Under the pieces are notes generated by a model. The model had not been told where the DNA came from, did not search any database, and worked only from the letters and a program-made list of their open reading frames with translations. 64,000 nucleotides of DNA from Bryum argenteum (taxonomy: Eukaryota > Streptophyta > Bryopsida > Bryales > Bryaceae), in the NCBI GenBank assembly GCA_037043015.1, contig CM073326.1, positions 496,001 through 560,000 on the forward strand, given 5' to 3'. The position numbers and the translations under genes were made by a program. Shown here piece after piece: positions 10,850-21,033 of the stretch; position 1 is the first letter of the stretch; every line of letters starts with the position of its first letter.

Positions 10850-10917
10850 TAATGATAGCCTCGGCAGTAAAAAATGATGGCCTCGGCAGTAAATATGATG
10901 GCCTCGGCAGTAATTGA
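10850..10917. repeat. Short tandem repeat (GATGGCCTCGGCAGTAA)
   Basis: Three near-identical copies of about 20 bp just upstream of the putative first exon of gene A. They could be a promoter-proximal duplication. Confidence 0.8.
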
Positions 10918-10939
10918 AATGATTGGATATGAATCATTA

Positions 10940-11519
10940 TTCACCAGCGCCGCCTTTCACCTCCCACTCCCTTTCTCTCACTCTGAGTTCAGGTTTTGCT
11001 TTTTCATTCTCTCTTTTGCGCTCCTGCATTTTCGCGTCTTCTTTTCCGCTTCGCAAGTTAGTTTCCTCGTTTCTGCTTTTCGCATTTCTTTTTCTCTTGC
11101 CTCGAGTAGTGCGCCTCGAGAATCGCGCTTGGTGTAGCGCCTGTGAGTCGCAGCGATTTCGTTGTAGTTTGTAGTTTTACGAGGTCGTGGCTGCTGTAGT
11201 GAGGAATACTTTGGGTTTTGTTGTGTTTTTCGCTTTTTTTTGAGTTAGTTTTTGGGGTTTGCACCGCTCGGATAGAATACGCGCTTTTGGAGCGTCGGAG
11301 TTCGAGGAGGTTGGTGTTCGAGGGAGCGCTGTTGGAGGTTGCTGTTCGAGGGAGCGCTGTTGGAGGTGGGGGTTGAAAAGCGCTGTTGGAGGTTGGTGTT
11401 TGAAGGTGCCTCGCAGTGCGAGGAGGGTCACAGTTGAAGGGGAGCGGAGCGGTCTTGGTGGGGCGGGCTGTCGAAGAACCGTTGCCGTGTTGGAGGAGGA
11501 CTTGCGGAGCTGAGATTAG
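10940..11519 (+). other. Putative non-coding first exon of gene A
   Basis: Composition changes abruptly from AT-rich to mixed pyrimidine-rich and then GC-rich. It ends with a strong donor, GAGATTAG followed by GTAAGTTAGG at 11520. It contains three tandem copies of GCGCTGTTGGAGGT in about 28-bp units at 11325-11400. No convincing coding frame fits. It would splice over an intron holding array A2 to the exon that starts just before the ATG at 13865 (acceptor CTACTGCAG at about 13846-13854). Confidence 0.4.
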
Positions 11520-12308
11520 GTAAGTTAGGTTTTCATGTCTATTTCCATTTACTGCAAAATTCAGTTGCTTTTTGTACACTGTTTAGAAACCTCAAGCAAT
11601 ACGTTCATGCTTGGAAGCGACTCCAATCCTCACTCTGAGCGACTGAGAGAGGGCAGCTAGGTCAGGAAGCTGAATTTGTTTCTGTCATGAGCACTTCGGT
11701 AGTACGTACTAAGATCGAACTTAGTGAGGCCGGTGGAGCTTAAATTGATGATTGCTGCGATTTCAGCAACTAGAAAGCAATTCTGCTTTTTTTCTGAACC
11801 ACTAACTCCAAACAAATCTAATGCCTGCATTTTTCTAGCTGCGGTTTCTAGCTGAGATTTCATTTCTGCATTTTTGTTTAACCACAAACTCAAGCTTTGT
11901 AGCTGCGATTTCTAGCTGCGATTTCTTCATTTCTGCGATTTCATTTCTGTTTTTTCTATTGAGTTTGTGGTGCATTGTGTGTTCGTAACATGCGTACAGG
12001 TTTGATTGATTGCGAATTGGGAGAAGTAAAAGCATTGAGATTTGTTGCTGGAAGCGCATCATCATTTCCATTTGTTTTGTGTGGTAAGACAGTTTCGTGA
12101 ATACTGTGAATGATCAGAGATTTGAGAAGCTGTTAAGAAGCTTTGATGTGCTCAATTCAGTGCCAGCAGACTTGGTAGTTTGAGATCTTAGTAATAGTAT
12201 TTAGAAACCAGTTTGTAATGACAACGTAGTTTGCAAACTAAGAATCGCAGCAAAGTTTGTAGATTGTTATTGCTTTGTTTTTAAACCGTAGGCTCGTATG
12301 TTGTGCAG

Positions 12309-12384
12309 ACATACGACAAGGCCGAAGACGATCATCAGGAAATTGGACCTTCCAGCTCACAGAAATGGCTGGAATGGGAGACAG
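12309..12384 (+). other. Candidate small exon
   Basis: Flanked by an acceptor (TTGTGCAG) and a donor (ACAG followed by GTGCTA). One frame reads TYDKAEDDHQEIGPSSS and onwards without a stop, coding-like in composition. It could be an extra 5' exon of gene A. Transcript data would be needed to confirm it. Confidence 0.3.
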
Positions 12385-12456
12385 GTGCTAATTGAAATAA
12401 CTCGCAACGCTGAAATTATTGTAACTCTGTAAAAATGGATACTGGGAGGCTGAAAG

Positions 12457-13798
12457 TTTAGCTCGAATCGAGCTAAACTAAGCTCCTGACAGTATGTAGA
12501 ATTGTCCTGGTTAAGAACGAGATACATAACACAAGATTACCCAATCTTAGAGTATGAAGTTTAGCTCGATTCGAGCTAAACTACAGGTTCGCATAGGCGA
12601 ATATAGGATTCTATTTAGTTTAGCTCGAGTCGAGCTAAACTATAGTATCCAACCCAGGCAAATTCTAACACAGTTTAGCTCGACTCGAGCTAAACTGTGG
12701 CACTAAATACTTTAAAATGAACCTAAATAGGAATACATTAAAAACGTATTGATACCTAAGTTTAGCTCAAATGGTAACTAAGTTTAGCTCGAATCGAGCT
12801 AAACTACACGTTCTCCATGTTAATAAATACAGTTTAGCTTGACTCGAGCTAAACTAAGGCAACCAAATCGCCTCAACTGTATTTCAGTTTAGCTCGACTC
12901 GAGCTAAACTGTGACCCTAAACCCAAACCAAACGAAACATAAGATTAATAATATCTAACCTTTGACTATAAGGTTTAGCTCGATTCGAGCTAAACTAAAC
13001 GTTTATATAAGATAATATTAACATATTTGAAGTTAAGCTCGAGCAGAGCTAAACTACAGCAGCCAGCTCGCAGCAACAGTAATTAAGTTTAGCTCCACTC
13101 GAGCTAAACCGTAACCTACATTAATTTGAATTTACCTGTGTTGAAATTGATAGTAAACTTGATTATAACTAACATTAAGCTATGAAGTTTAGCTCGAATC
13201 GAGCTAAACTAAATGTTCAAATAAAAGCAATAAAAATGAATAAAGTTTAGCTCGATTCGAGCTAAACTAAAGCTTCCAAGTCGATCATACTGGAACCCAG
13301 TTAAGTTTAGCTCGATTCGAGCTAAACTGAGTCCATTATAGATTTAGGATTAAACGTATATCTAAGAAGTTTAAGAAGTTTAGCTCGAATCGAGCTAAAC
13401 CTCATGTTCAGATGAGACACTTGCGAGCTGTTAAGTTTAGCTCGAGTCGAGCTAAACGAAGTTACTAACGCGCACATTCTCTAATCTGGTTTAGCTCGAT
13501 TCGAGCTAAACTGTGACACTTCGTATAGTATGCTAATTCAAATTAATCCATGGTCTAATAAGTTTAGCTCGATTCGAGCTAAACTTCATGTTCACATGAG
13601 AATTGCAAGCTGTTCAGTTGAGCTCGAGTCGAGCTGAACTTAGGTAGTAACTTGTACATACTGTAATATTGTTTAGCTCGACCCAATAACCCTTCTTATA
13701 TAACCTTAGTCAAGTAAGTTTAGCTCGATTCGAGCTAAACTAAATGTACACATAAGAGATTAAACAATTCTATCCAGTTTAGCTCGAGTCGAGCTAAA
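12457..13798. repeat. Palindrome array A2 (20 copies plus two half-sites)
   Basis: Copies of TTTAGCTCGA-N-TCGAGCTAAA start near 12457, 12560, 12619, 12674, 12783, 12833, 12888, 12974, 13032, 13088, 13188, 13246, 13306, 13379, 13436, 13490, 13563, 13618, 13719 and 13778. A few carry one mismatch (13032, 13088, 13618). Half-sites lie at about 12761 and 13672. Spacers of 35-80 bp are unrelated AT-rich sequence, although some spacer pairs are near-duplicates. The array fills the last part of the predicted 5' intron of gene A. Confidence 0.95.
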
Positions 13799-13864
13799 CT
13801 ATGGCAACGAACTCGCTCAGATTACTAATCTCAAAAATCTCATGACTACTGCAGTGAGCTGAGG

Positions 13865-15280
13865 ATGAAGGGCTTGCTTGGCCACTTCTTCAAGCCAAGG
13901 GCACCAGTGGTTGATGACGATGATGGCGATGATACCATGAACCTTGATTGCTACGAATTCAAGGACGCAACAAGGGTCAAAAGCTGGACAGCGCTCTGGG
14001 CTGCGCATACGTCACACCTTACGGTCGCGGTTAGCTACGAAGGGCCTATCGCTGAGCCGATGACAATCGATGTCGACACGAAAATCACAGAGCTTGATTG
14101 CGAGACACCGGAGGTGATCAAGATAATTTGCTCTTCTCCAGGGGTGACGCCTTATAACTTCACCATCGCCGTCAACACAGTAGCGACGCCCTTCGATTCT
14201 GTTGCAATGGTCGAGAGTTTAGAGGCATCACATTTCGACGAAGTCAAATCCACTCTCAGAGCTGAGATTCTTGATGGGAAGTGGAGGTCGAAGAACGATG
14301 GGCCGCTCAAAGCTAAAGCTCTGTCCTTCAAGCTCAGGAACGTCGTCAACTCCATCATTCAGGCATCGGTTGCAGCAAAAGCAAAACAAGTAGCTCAGCG
14401 ACCTCTCTTCGAGCGTTCAGGCCTTACCGGGACAGGGAGTCCCATAGATAGCAGGACCACCACACGAGTCCAGCCATCAACCCCCAGGGTAACATCCACA
14501 GGAGCGAATAGTTCTGGAACCCCTGGATTGTCATCGCCTCAAAAGAGAAAGTCGAGGAGACTAGCTGATGACGCGAGGCGCAACAAGCTCATATCCGAAG
14601 AGGATTTGGCGAACGCTATCAACGACGCCGTCTCAGAGATCCCTATGATTGTCGACAAGGTAGAAGACATTGACTACACCAACTGCAATGTCATCTACCA
14701 GAAATTCTTCTCGGACTGCCAAGACGCATTTGTCTTCGAAAATAATCCCCAGCGGAAACTGGAGATTGACACCATGAAGATGAAGGAAGCACCGGCGTCG
14801 TGGACAATCCGGGCCTTCGAGAAGAGGGGGCAAACCAGCCTCCTGAACTACCTCATCAATTTGCCGGACCGGTCACACAAGCAGACTCTGTGCGTCATGC
14901 CCGACTTGAAGTTCAAGCCCATCGACGAACGGGATATGACGGACTGCGAATTCTACATCATCAACGGCCAGCACAGCGTGGCTGCGTCGAAGGAGATGAT
15001 TCAGAAGGAAACCGTCCCCGAGGCTATCAAGAAGGACTTCCGGACTTGGAATGCGTACATAGTCTGGACTAAAGATGTGGACAAGCTGCGCAAAATTTCG
15101 GCTTTTTATAACAGAGTGAATCACTTCGCTCAGTTTAAGCCAACGTGGGCAACAAATATCCTTGCTGCTCGGAAAGTGTGGGTTGAGTTCGGGTGTCCTC
15201 CACCAAAACGCGATGCAACGGGGGTGGCAGGGCAACGAATAAAGCCAAAGCGCGCTGCAAGCCAAGCAGTCGCTTACGAT
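13865..15280 (+). CDS. Gene A exon: ParB/sulfiredoxin-like domain protein
   Basis: An uninterrupted 472-residue exon ending at a donor (TTACGAT then GTAAGC at 15281) in phase 0. Residues 1-170 are unassigned. Residues 175-240 are Ser/Thr/Pro-rich with a basic patch (QKRKSRR) that may be a nuclear signal. Residues 250-465 hold the recognisable core: a PIDERD segment, then FYIINGQHSVAAS at about 363-375, an IVWTKD strand and an NRVNHF motif. This order resembles the ParB/sulfiredoxin or DUF262 nucleotide-binding fold, where the loop is usually GEHR or GQQR. Here the Arg is replaced (GQHS), so classical activity is doubtful. Gene B has the same core with GQHT. I infer a DNA-associated role. I am fairly sure of the homology with gene B and moderately sure of the fold. 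Confidence 0.6.
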
Positions 15281-15630
15281 GTAAGCATTTCTGATCCACT
15301 GTGTCAAATGTTTAGCTCGAATCGAGCTAAACTGGAGATGCAGTTAAGTTTAGCTCGAATCGAGCTAAACACTACTGCATCTGCAGTTTAGCTCGACTCG
15401 AGCTAAACTGCACATGCAGTACTGTTTAGCTCGATTCGAGCTAAACTGCAGATGCAGTTCAGTTTAGCTCGATTCGAGCTAAAAACTACTGCATCTGCAG
15501 TTTAGCTCGATTCGAGCTAAACTTAATATGCTTTACTGTGACAACGAATCCCTTTGGTTTAGCTCGATTCGAGCTAAATCATATAGCCACCGTCGATACT
15601 TACTCGAATTACCTGTACTCGATTTTGCAG
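15281..15630 (+). repeat. Gene A intron with six palindromes at exact 38-bp period (array A3)
   Basis: Family A palindromes start at 15311, 15349, 15387, 15425, 15463 and 15501, each exactly 38 bp apart, with a seventh at 15558. The 17-bp spacers are variants of CTGCAGATGCAGT or its complement ACTGCATCTGCAG, so neighbouring spacers can also pair. The intron is bounded by GTAAGC at 15281 and an acceptor (CGATTTTGCAG) at 15630, phase 0 on both sides. Gene B has an intron at the same position in the protein. Confidence 0.9.
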
Positions 15631-16996
15631 AAATTTTTCGCGGCTGTAAGCGAGAGGTTCTCAATGATCGACGTTGTCAATCATCAGAGGGAACTAAACA
15701 GGAAGGGCGGCAAGAAATTGCTTACCCTTACTAACGAAATCAAGATCATCACTGCACCAGAGAGCCTGTATAAGCTCTGGGAATCAGTGATTACTTGCGC
15801 AGCCCAAGGAGACCTCGTCGACCCCGAGTCCATGGACGGATCCAAGTTCAAGTACAAGGAGGGCTTTATTCCGGACAAAGATACAACTCTCAATCGAGAG
15901 TTTTTTAAATTCCTTGGCAACCTCTCCGAGAAGGACCACGAGAAGCTCTGCAGGCACATCTTGAACGAGTCAGGGCCATCAAGGAAACTGAAATACCCGA
16001 AGGTTGTGCTCAAGCAGCCTAAGTCTCATCTCGAGGACTGCTACGTATGGAAGGATTACGTAGAACGATTGAAGCGCAAAGCTATCGCCCAGCTCCAGCT
16101 TCACAAGATCGATCCTACGCTCGGTATTTTCAAGGGCGACGAACTTGACGTCCAGGCGTGGAAGAATTTTAAGAAGGACTACCACGTCACGAAAGCGTCG
16201 AAGCGTGTGCTTCTCGAGTGGGGTGTTCCGGATTCATACTACGCCAACCAGAAGGCGACTATGCACCGGAATAGAAGCTGCGAGGATCTCTCGCCATACG
16301 CGAAAGAGTTCTTCCGCGTATTCCTAGAAGTACGAAAGAAATTCGAACCTACTGCTGGAATTGCTCATACTCGGTTCTTCCAAAGGGAGAACCCGATGAA
16401 GCTTAACGACTGGGAAACAGGTTCCTGGAGTAAAGAAGGCAAGGACATCAATTTCGGGATCATCGACTTCAGACTCGTTCCTGGAGCTTACGGAAAGGCG
16501 AAGTCTACTACCGAGAAACCGTTCTTTGAGATTTTCATGAACATTCTCGGAGACAAGATAAGCCTGCTCTCAAGGCCATTCTGTCTGGGGCGTTCATATG
16601 CGGGGATGAGAAGGACCTTGAGCATGTACAAAGACTTCGCCAAGACCAGTCCCTTCTTCAAGATGTGGAATACGAGTTGATCCAGTCCATTTACGAGCCT
16701 GCCGCCAACGAGCGTCTTGGAGGGTTTGCCGCGAAGAGTAGGCGGCACTCGGAGCCCGTGCGACTTCTCTTCCTCAAGCACACATCCGTGTGCATCCGCG
16801 GGAGATAAAATCCATCTACGCAGCCCCAAACACATTCTGATACGAGAAGCCCCGAAAGTACAATGAGGTGGAGTACAGCATGTTCCCCAACGAGCTGAGA
16901 ATGGAATTCTACCTCCAAGTCATCAAGCTTTTCTGCGGCCCCAATGAGTCTATCTGCCTTGTCTATTCCGGATCAAAAGCCGTTACAGCAAGCATG
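15631..16996 (+). pseudogene. Gene A exon: middle region and methyltransferase-like segment, frame interrupted
   Basis: The exon starts KFFAAVSERFS in phase 0 and is open for about 310 codons. The reading frame then changes near 16.56 kb, and a stop lies near 16.8 kb before the exon's end at the donor GTAAGA (16997). The homologous gene B exon aligns throughout, which shows the later frame is genuine. Two segments recall a beta-class N6/N4 DNA methyltransferase in circularly permuted order: GIIDFRLVPGAYG at the place of motif IV (DPPY), and near the end ICLVYSGSKAVTAS at the place of motif I (FxGxG). Both have lost key residues, so catalysis is unlikely. The exon could be damaged or mis-assembled, or translated with unseen splicing. 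Confidence 0.45.
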
Positions 16997-17404
16997 GTAA
17001 GATTCAGCCCAGTTTAGCTCGACTCGAGCTAAACGGGGTCATTACCCTTCCCTTCTCTGACATCATTGAAATCCAGTACGGTCTCCTCTGCTCGTACTAT
17101 AGTTTAGCTCGAGTCGAGCTAAACTATGTCTTTCCATGTCCTTGTAGCCTTATTTATTCCATACCTTGATTGCTTACTTGAGAGTGAAGTTTAGCTCGAA
17201 TCGAGCTAAACTCAATCAGTTGCATGCTTCCTGCACATGGATTCCTGCACATGAAGTTTAGCTCGAGTCGAGCTAAACTAAGTGATACCTCTGATTCTTC
17301 TGATTTCCTTCTATGTTATGAACTCGTTCATTTCCTTCGTAGCATGTAGTTTAGCTCGAATCGAGCTAAATAACTTTGTCTGACTTCTCATCATCGTCCT
17401 GCAG
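16997..17404 (+). repeat. Gene A intron with five palindromes (array A4)
   Basis: Family A palindromes start at 17013, 17103, 17190, 17257 and 17350. The intron is bounded by GTAAGA (16997) and an acceptor (TCCTGCAG, 17404). It sits inside the methyltransferase-like motif I region (AVTASM then MVASESY), at the position where gene B also has an intron carrying its own palindromes. Confidence 0.9.
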
Positions 17405-18283
17405 ATGGTAGCTTCTGAATCGTACGTCATAGCCGACAAGGACGACTCCGTTGACATACACCAGGCATATCAGATCGGTGTTAATCTTGACCCGAATGAC
17501 TTCAACATCAACGGATATCCTGTCGATGCTAATACCTTCCCAATCATCGGCAGAGCCCTCCTGAAGGGGAAAGCTAAGGTGGAAGCTGATGACGATAGTA
17601 TGAAGGGCGATGACGGTGAAGGAGAAGATGATGATGATGTGGAAGAAGTTGCCTCTAGCGCCGGGGAAGACGAAGCAGAAGGCAGTGCGCGCCTAGCAGG
17701 GTCGGCTGAGGTAGACGCCTCTCCTGCGCGGATCCGACAGCCCGATTTCCAGAACCTCCCGCAGGACAGCTCCGACAATCGGCGCAATACCCCGGAATCG
17801 CGTAGCGGTTCAGCGCGTGGCAGGGGTTCCGCAAGTCGAAAGCGGAAAGGCTCTGCAATGGCCAAGGAATCGCCGAAGTCAAGGTTCTCCGAAGCTGCGG
17901 TGATTTCAGAACTGCAGAAGAAACTTGAGGAAGAGCAAGCCGCGATTGTCAGAATGGCTGATGAGTTTCGGGCTCGCGACGCTCAGCGCGATGAGGAGGC
18001 AAGGAGAAGACACCTGGATATGATGGATATGTTTAGTAGAGCACTAAGTGGCTTAAATCCATCTGCACTTCCTCCTCCTCCTCTGCCTTCTGCAATTGCA
18101 GTGCCTAGTACTCAAAGTTTAGATGCAGGTACTTTCCATGGGGGGCAACGCCCTCTTCCTGACACTGCACCTCCAGCCACTGCTATCGTCGAGCCAGCAG
18201 CGCATCCACCTACGTCAATTCCGCGGAATACAGACTCTGAGGCTGAGGTGCAAGAGAATACCACAGGTCCCACTTCTTCTTAG
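17405..18283 (+). CDS. Gene A last exon: acidic and coiled-coil C-terminus
   Basis: A 292-residue frame. Residues 1-40 finish the methyltransferase-like fold (SYVIADKDDSVDIHQAYQIG). Residues 55-105 are strongly acidic. Residues 120-160 are Ser/Arg-rich with KRKGS, a likely nuclear signal. Residues 162-215 form a probable coiled coil (LQKKLEEEQAA, RDEEARRRHLDMMD). The tail is Pro-rich. A stop at 18283 ends the frame. A GT at 18129 offers an alternative donor that is phase-compatible with the exon at 18513, so a longer fusion with the downstream phosphatase-like gene is possible. Gene B ends with a similar acidic and coiled-coil region. Confidence 0.6.
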   Translation: MVASESYVIADKDDSVDIHQAYQIGVNLDPNDFNINGYPVDANTFPIIGRALLKGKAKVEADDDSMKGDDGEGEDDDDVEEVASSAGEDEAEGSARLAGSAEVDASPARIRQPDFQNLPQDSSDNRRNTPESRSGSARGRGSASRKRKGSAMAKESPKSRFSEAAVISELQKKLEEEQAAIVRMADEFRARDAQRDEEARRRHLDMMDMFSRALSGLNPSALPPPPLPSAIAVPSTQSLDAGTFHGGQRPLPDTAPPATAIVEPAAHPPTSIPRNTDSEAEVQENTTGPTSS

Positions 18284-18393
18284 ATAATGGGTATACTGTA
18301 TAGTTATTGAGTTGTAAAAACCGGTAGAACACTTTTTTTGATACAAACTCTCAAACATTTTTTTGTAATTAATACAGGCGTTACCACGTTCAT

Positions 18394-18414
18394 TTTAGCT
18401 CGACTCGAGCTAAA
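18394..18414. repeat. Single family A palindrome
   Basis: TTTAGCTCGA-C-TCGAGCTAAA between gene A's stop and the next exon (acceptor GTTGAACAG at 18512), therefore in an intron or 3' UTR. Confidence 0.9.
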
Positions 18415-18512
18415 TTGCCCATCAGCCACATAGGCATTCTGTTCGGATTCACACTCCTCCTTCCACCACACGTGTTTGCCTGATTTCAATGACCTTGTAT
18501 TGCGTTGAACAG

Positions 18513-19648
18513 ATGTAGAGGATGAGCATGAAGATATCGATACTCCGGTCATGGAAGATGTATTTGTTGATCTTGTTCGCCATGACTCGCATCCTCCCGA
18601 GGACACTCCCAATTACACTGAAGCATCGCTTCGCGGCAATGATCCTATTTTGGGTGATGATGTAGATTGCACCCAGCAGTCGCTAGGATCAATGGGCCTT
18701 CACGATGATGACGAGATGAGCAATGACGATATCCAGGTACTTTTCATCAATCCATTCTTATCTTTCGAGATCATCAAATATTTGTACTACAAGATGTTGT
18801 CTTTGAATTTATTAAACCTCTCGCAGAGAAACCTCAGTAATGTTGTCCTGCTGCGACGTGCTTGCTATCCAGGTTAGGAACGCCACGGTCTCTGAAAATT
18901 CTAGTGAAGAAATAGGTTTTATTCCAAGAGAGTCAGGCAAAGCTTGGTTAAATGTTGTCATCGACCTCAATGGGATCCTCTGTTATTGTTCCCCAACTTG
19001 GGAAGCTAAGGGATCCAGAAACCGTGACATCCAAGTACACTCGGCCGCGGTGCCAACTGAGGTGGGGAAGAAACTTGTGTGGGTAAGGCCCGGTTGTAAA
19101 GACTTCCTCTCCGGGTTGGCAGCGTTCGCCACTATCACGGTTTGGAGTTCTATGATGACAACAACGACTCAAGCAATTTGTGATTATCTCTTTGGTCCGA
19201 TAAAACCTATTAAGCCATTACGAATTCTCGGTCAAGAAGATCGTGATAGAGTGCCCGTGCGGAATGTTGGGGGCGAACTATCTTCATGAAGGAACCAGGA
19301 ACCCAAAAGATATTTTCCTTAAGACCATGTCCGCCCACCTTTTTAATAGCTATGATGGTCTATATACGAGAGGCCAATACTCTCTTTATTGACGATAGTC
19401 CGATTAAGCACATGTTAAATCTTAGTGAGAATGTTCTTTTACTGCCTTCGTGGACTTCCAAGGTCAATAGGGCTGAAGAGGACTCCGTTTTACTAGACGA
19501 GATTTTGCCATATCTCATAGAGCTACACGAGTTCCCAGGATCACTCAAGAAGTACCGCACTTCCCATCTTTTTGGGCGTCCTATGTTTTACGATGATAGA
19601 ACAACTTGTTCTATATATGCTGACATCCTAAGGGCCATGTCAGATTAG
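18513..19648 (+). pseudogene. FCP1/SCP-type HAD phosphatase-like gene, catalytic Asp lost
   Basis: Exons at 18513-18736 (acidic leader) and from 18873 (acceptor CTATCCAG) are both phase 0. The second carries WLNVVIDLNGILCYC, KLVWVRPGCKDFL and ITVWSSM, and later NTLFIDDSPIKHMLN. This is the motif order of NLI-interacting-factor/FCP1-like phosphatases, which dephosphorylate RNA polymerase II C-terminal domain or other nuclear proteins. The usual DLDxTL is DLNGIL here: the nucleophile Asp is kept but the general acid Asp is Asn, so it is probably inactive. The frame changes between about 19.28 and 19.39 kb, where one frame reads NPKDIFLKTMSAHLF, as expected for the family. There is either an unrecognised intron or damage. 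It lies just downstream of gene A on the same strand. Confidence 0.6.
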
Positions 19649-19965
19649 CAACGATTCTATTCTTCTTGCCTACTGAGTGCTGTACATCCAGTTTTGTTTT
19701 AGTTTTGTATTTTTTCACGCTGATTTCGTTTTTCCTACATTGTAATTATCAAGTTTTGTTTCCTGTATAGATCAGAGTGAAGTGTAAATAGGAGTCTAAT
19801 TTTGAATATTTTATGTTCTGAATGAGCTCAACTAACAACTGTTTATCTGTCGATTATCGTGTCAATCATTTATAATAGGTTCCACAGGGGGGTTGTCGTG
19901 CTTCGGTAGATTCGTTTATCAATGGGGAGGGAGTAGGGCCAACACTCCGGAGTAGAGGTCTATTA

Positions 19966-20682
19966 ATGCAGTCAGCTGCAACGGCTCAGTCAACTATGGA
20001 TTTCTCTACCATGGCTGTGGACGATGGAGTGGTAAACAGTCCCGTGGCGACCTGTCAAGTACGTGACTTGGATAAGTCGCCTTCGCCCGTGAGGTCACTT
20101 TCAGTAGGTCATAATGTTAAACAGACCGAGAATAGATGTGGGCGAACCAATCGCGTGTTGTATGACGAGGTCGACGTTACTCAAGATTTGTCACCAAAGG
20201 TTAGTTTTCTTCTCTCTTTCGAAGGATTGTTACCGATTTCGCTGTAATCTGTGCTATGAAAATGGTTTTAGGTTCCTAAAGTATGAAGTACATTGCTTTT
20301 CTTACGAGAGCTTATTTTAGCTCGAGTCGAGCTAACTTCGGTGTCCGCGCAAGATACATGAATAGGTATGTTACACGATTGTAATCTCCTTAATTTGCGG
20401 AATTGATATCTAAGACGAAGTTGAATTCATTATGTGCAGGAAGGACCTTCAGAGCCCCAGTGCCCTCTTGGTTTTTCGACAGATGTAAAAGAAGCGACTA
20501 GGAGCCTTTCCGAAACGCGCCGCCACTCACTTCCTAAATCAAGCATCGAGGATAATCGAAGACGACGGTTGCAACGACTGCTGGATAGCCCTATGATGCA
20601 AGATAATGATTACGGATGGACACGTCAGCGTCAACGTGCGTTCATAAAGTCTCGTATCATCGCATATGGTGGAACGCCTTAG
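19966..20682 (+). CDS. Small two-exon gene, unknown function
   Basis: Exon 1 (19966-20199, 78 codons) ends at GTTAGT. Exon 2 (20440-20682) begins after TATGTGCAG. Both are phase 0, giving about 158 residues. The product is Ser/Arg-rich and hydrophilic with basic stretches (DNRRRRLQRLL, TRQRQRAFIKSR) and no recognised domain. The intron holds one family A palindrome at 20316. It might instead be the 3' exons of the phosphatase-like gene, since an acceptor-like TTCCACAG precedes exon 1. Coding status rests on the matched splice phases. Confidence 0.4.
20316..20336. repeat. Last family A palindrome
   Basis: TTTAGCTCGA-G-TCGAGCTAAC, with one mismatch, within the predicted intron 20200-20439. No further copies were found to the right in the window. 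Confidence 0.85.
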
Positions 20683-21033
20683 GTAGTGATAGCTGAATTA
20701 CTTTTGAATACAATGAATAAACTATGTATTAATTACTCTTTGAGTAATTTATCATATATAAAGTTCGGATATTTCAATAATATTCTCAAACTCCCCTCTT
20801 ATACTATGGCTTTTGTGTCGATTTGCACTTTCCAACAACACCTCGCATTCAATACATGTGCGAAACTCACGTTTATAGCATCTTCCTATCATATTTTGGT
20901 TATCAAGTCATTTAAATTGTACAATTTACACGCCAATTGTACAGCTTTTAGGCCTTATAAGTCCCTTTCAATCTCCCAAAATCCTGCATATTTCCCAATA
21001 TAACGAATACGAGGTTAGAAGTTCAAGCTTGAA

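Noticed and set aside
10874-11579. Overlapping ORFs on both strands near 10.9-11.6 kb
   Set aside because: No frame has coding character. The stretch ends in a strong splice donor and is better explained as a non-coding first exon.
12457-13798. Family A palindromes as transcription terminator hairpins or miRNA precursors
   Set aside because: Arms of 10-12 bp with a one-base centre cannot form a proper hairpin loop or a miRNA-length duplex. A dimeric protein-binding site fits better.
15311-15521. Possible CRISPR array (regular palindromic repeats with 17-bp spacers)
   Set aside because: The host is a eukaryote, spacers are near-copies of each other rather than unique, no cas-like gene is present, and the same palindrome is scattered irregularly in other introns.
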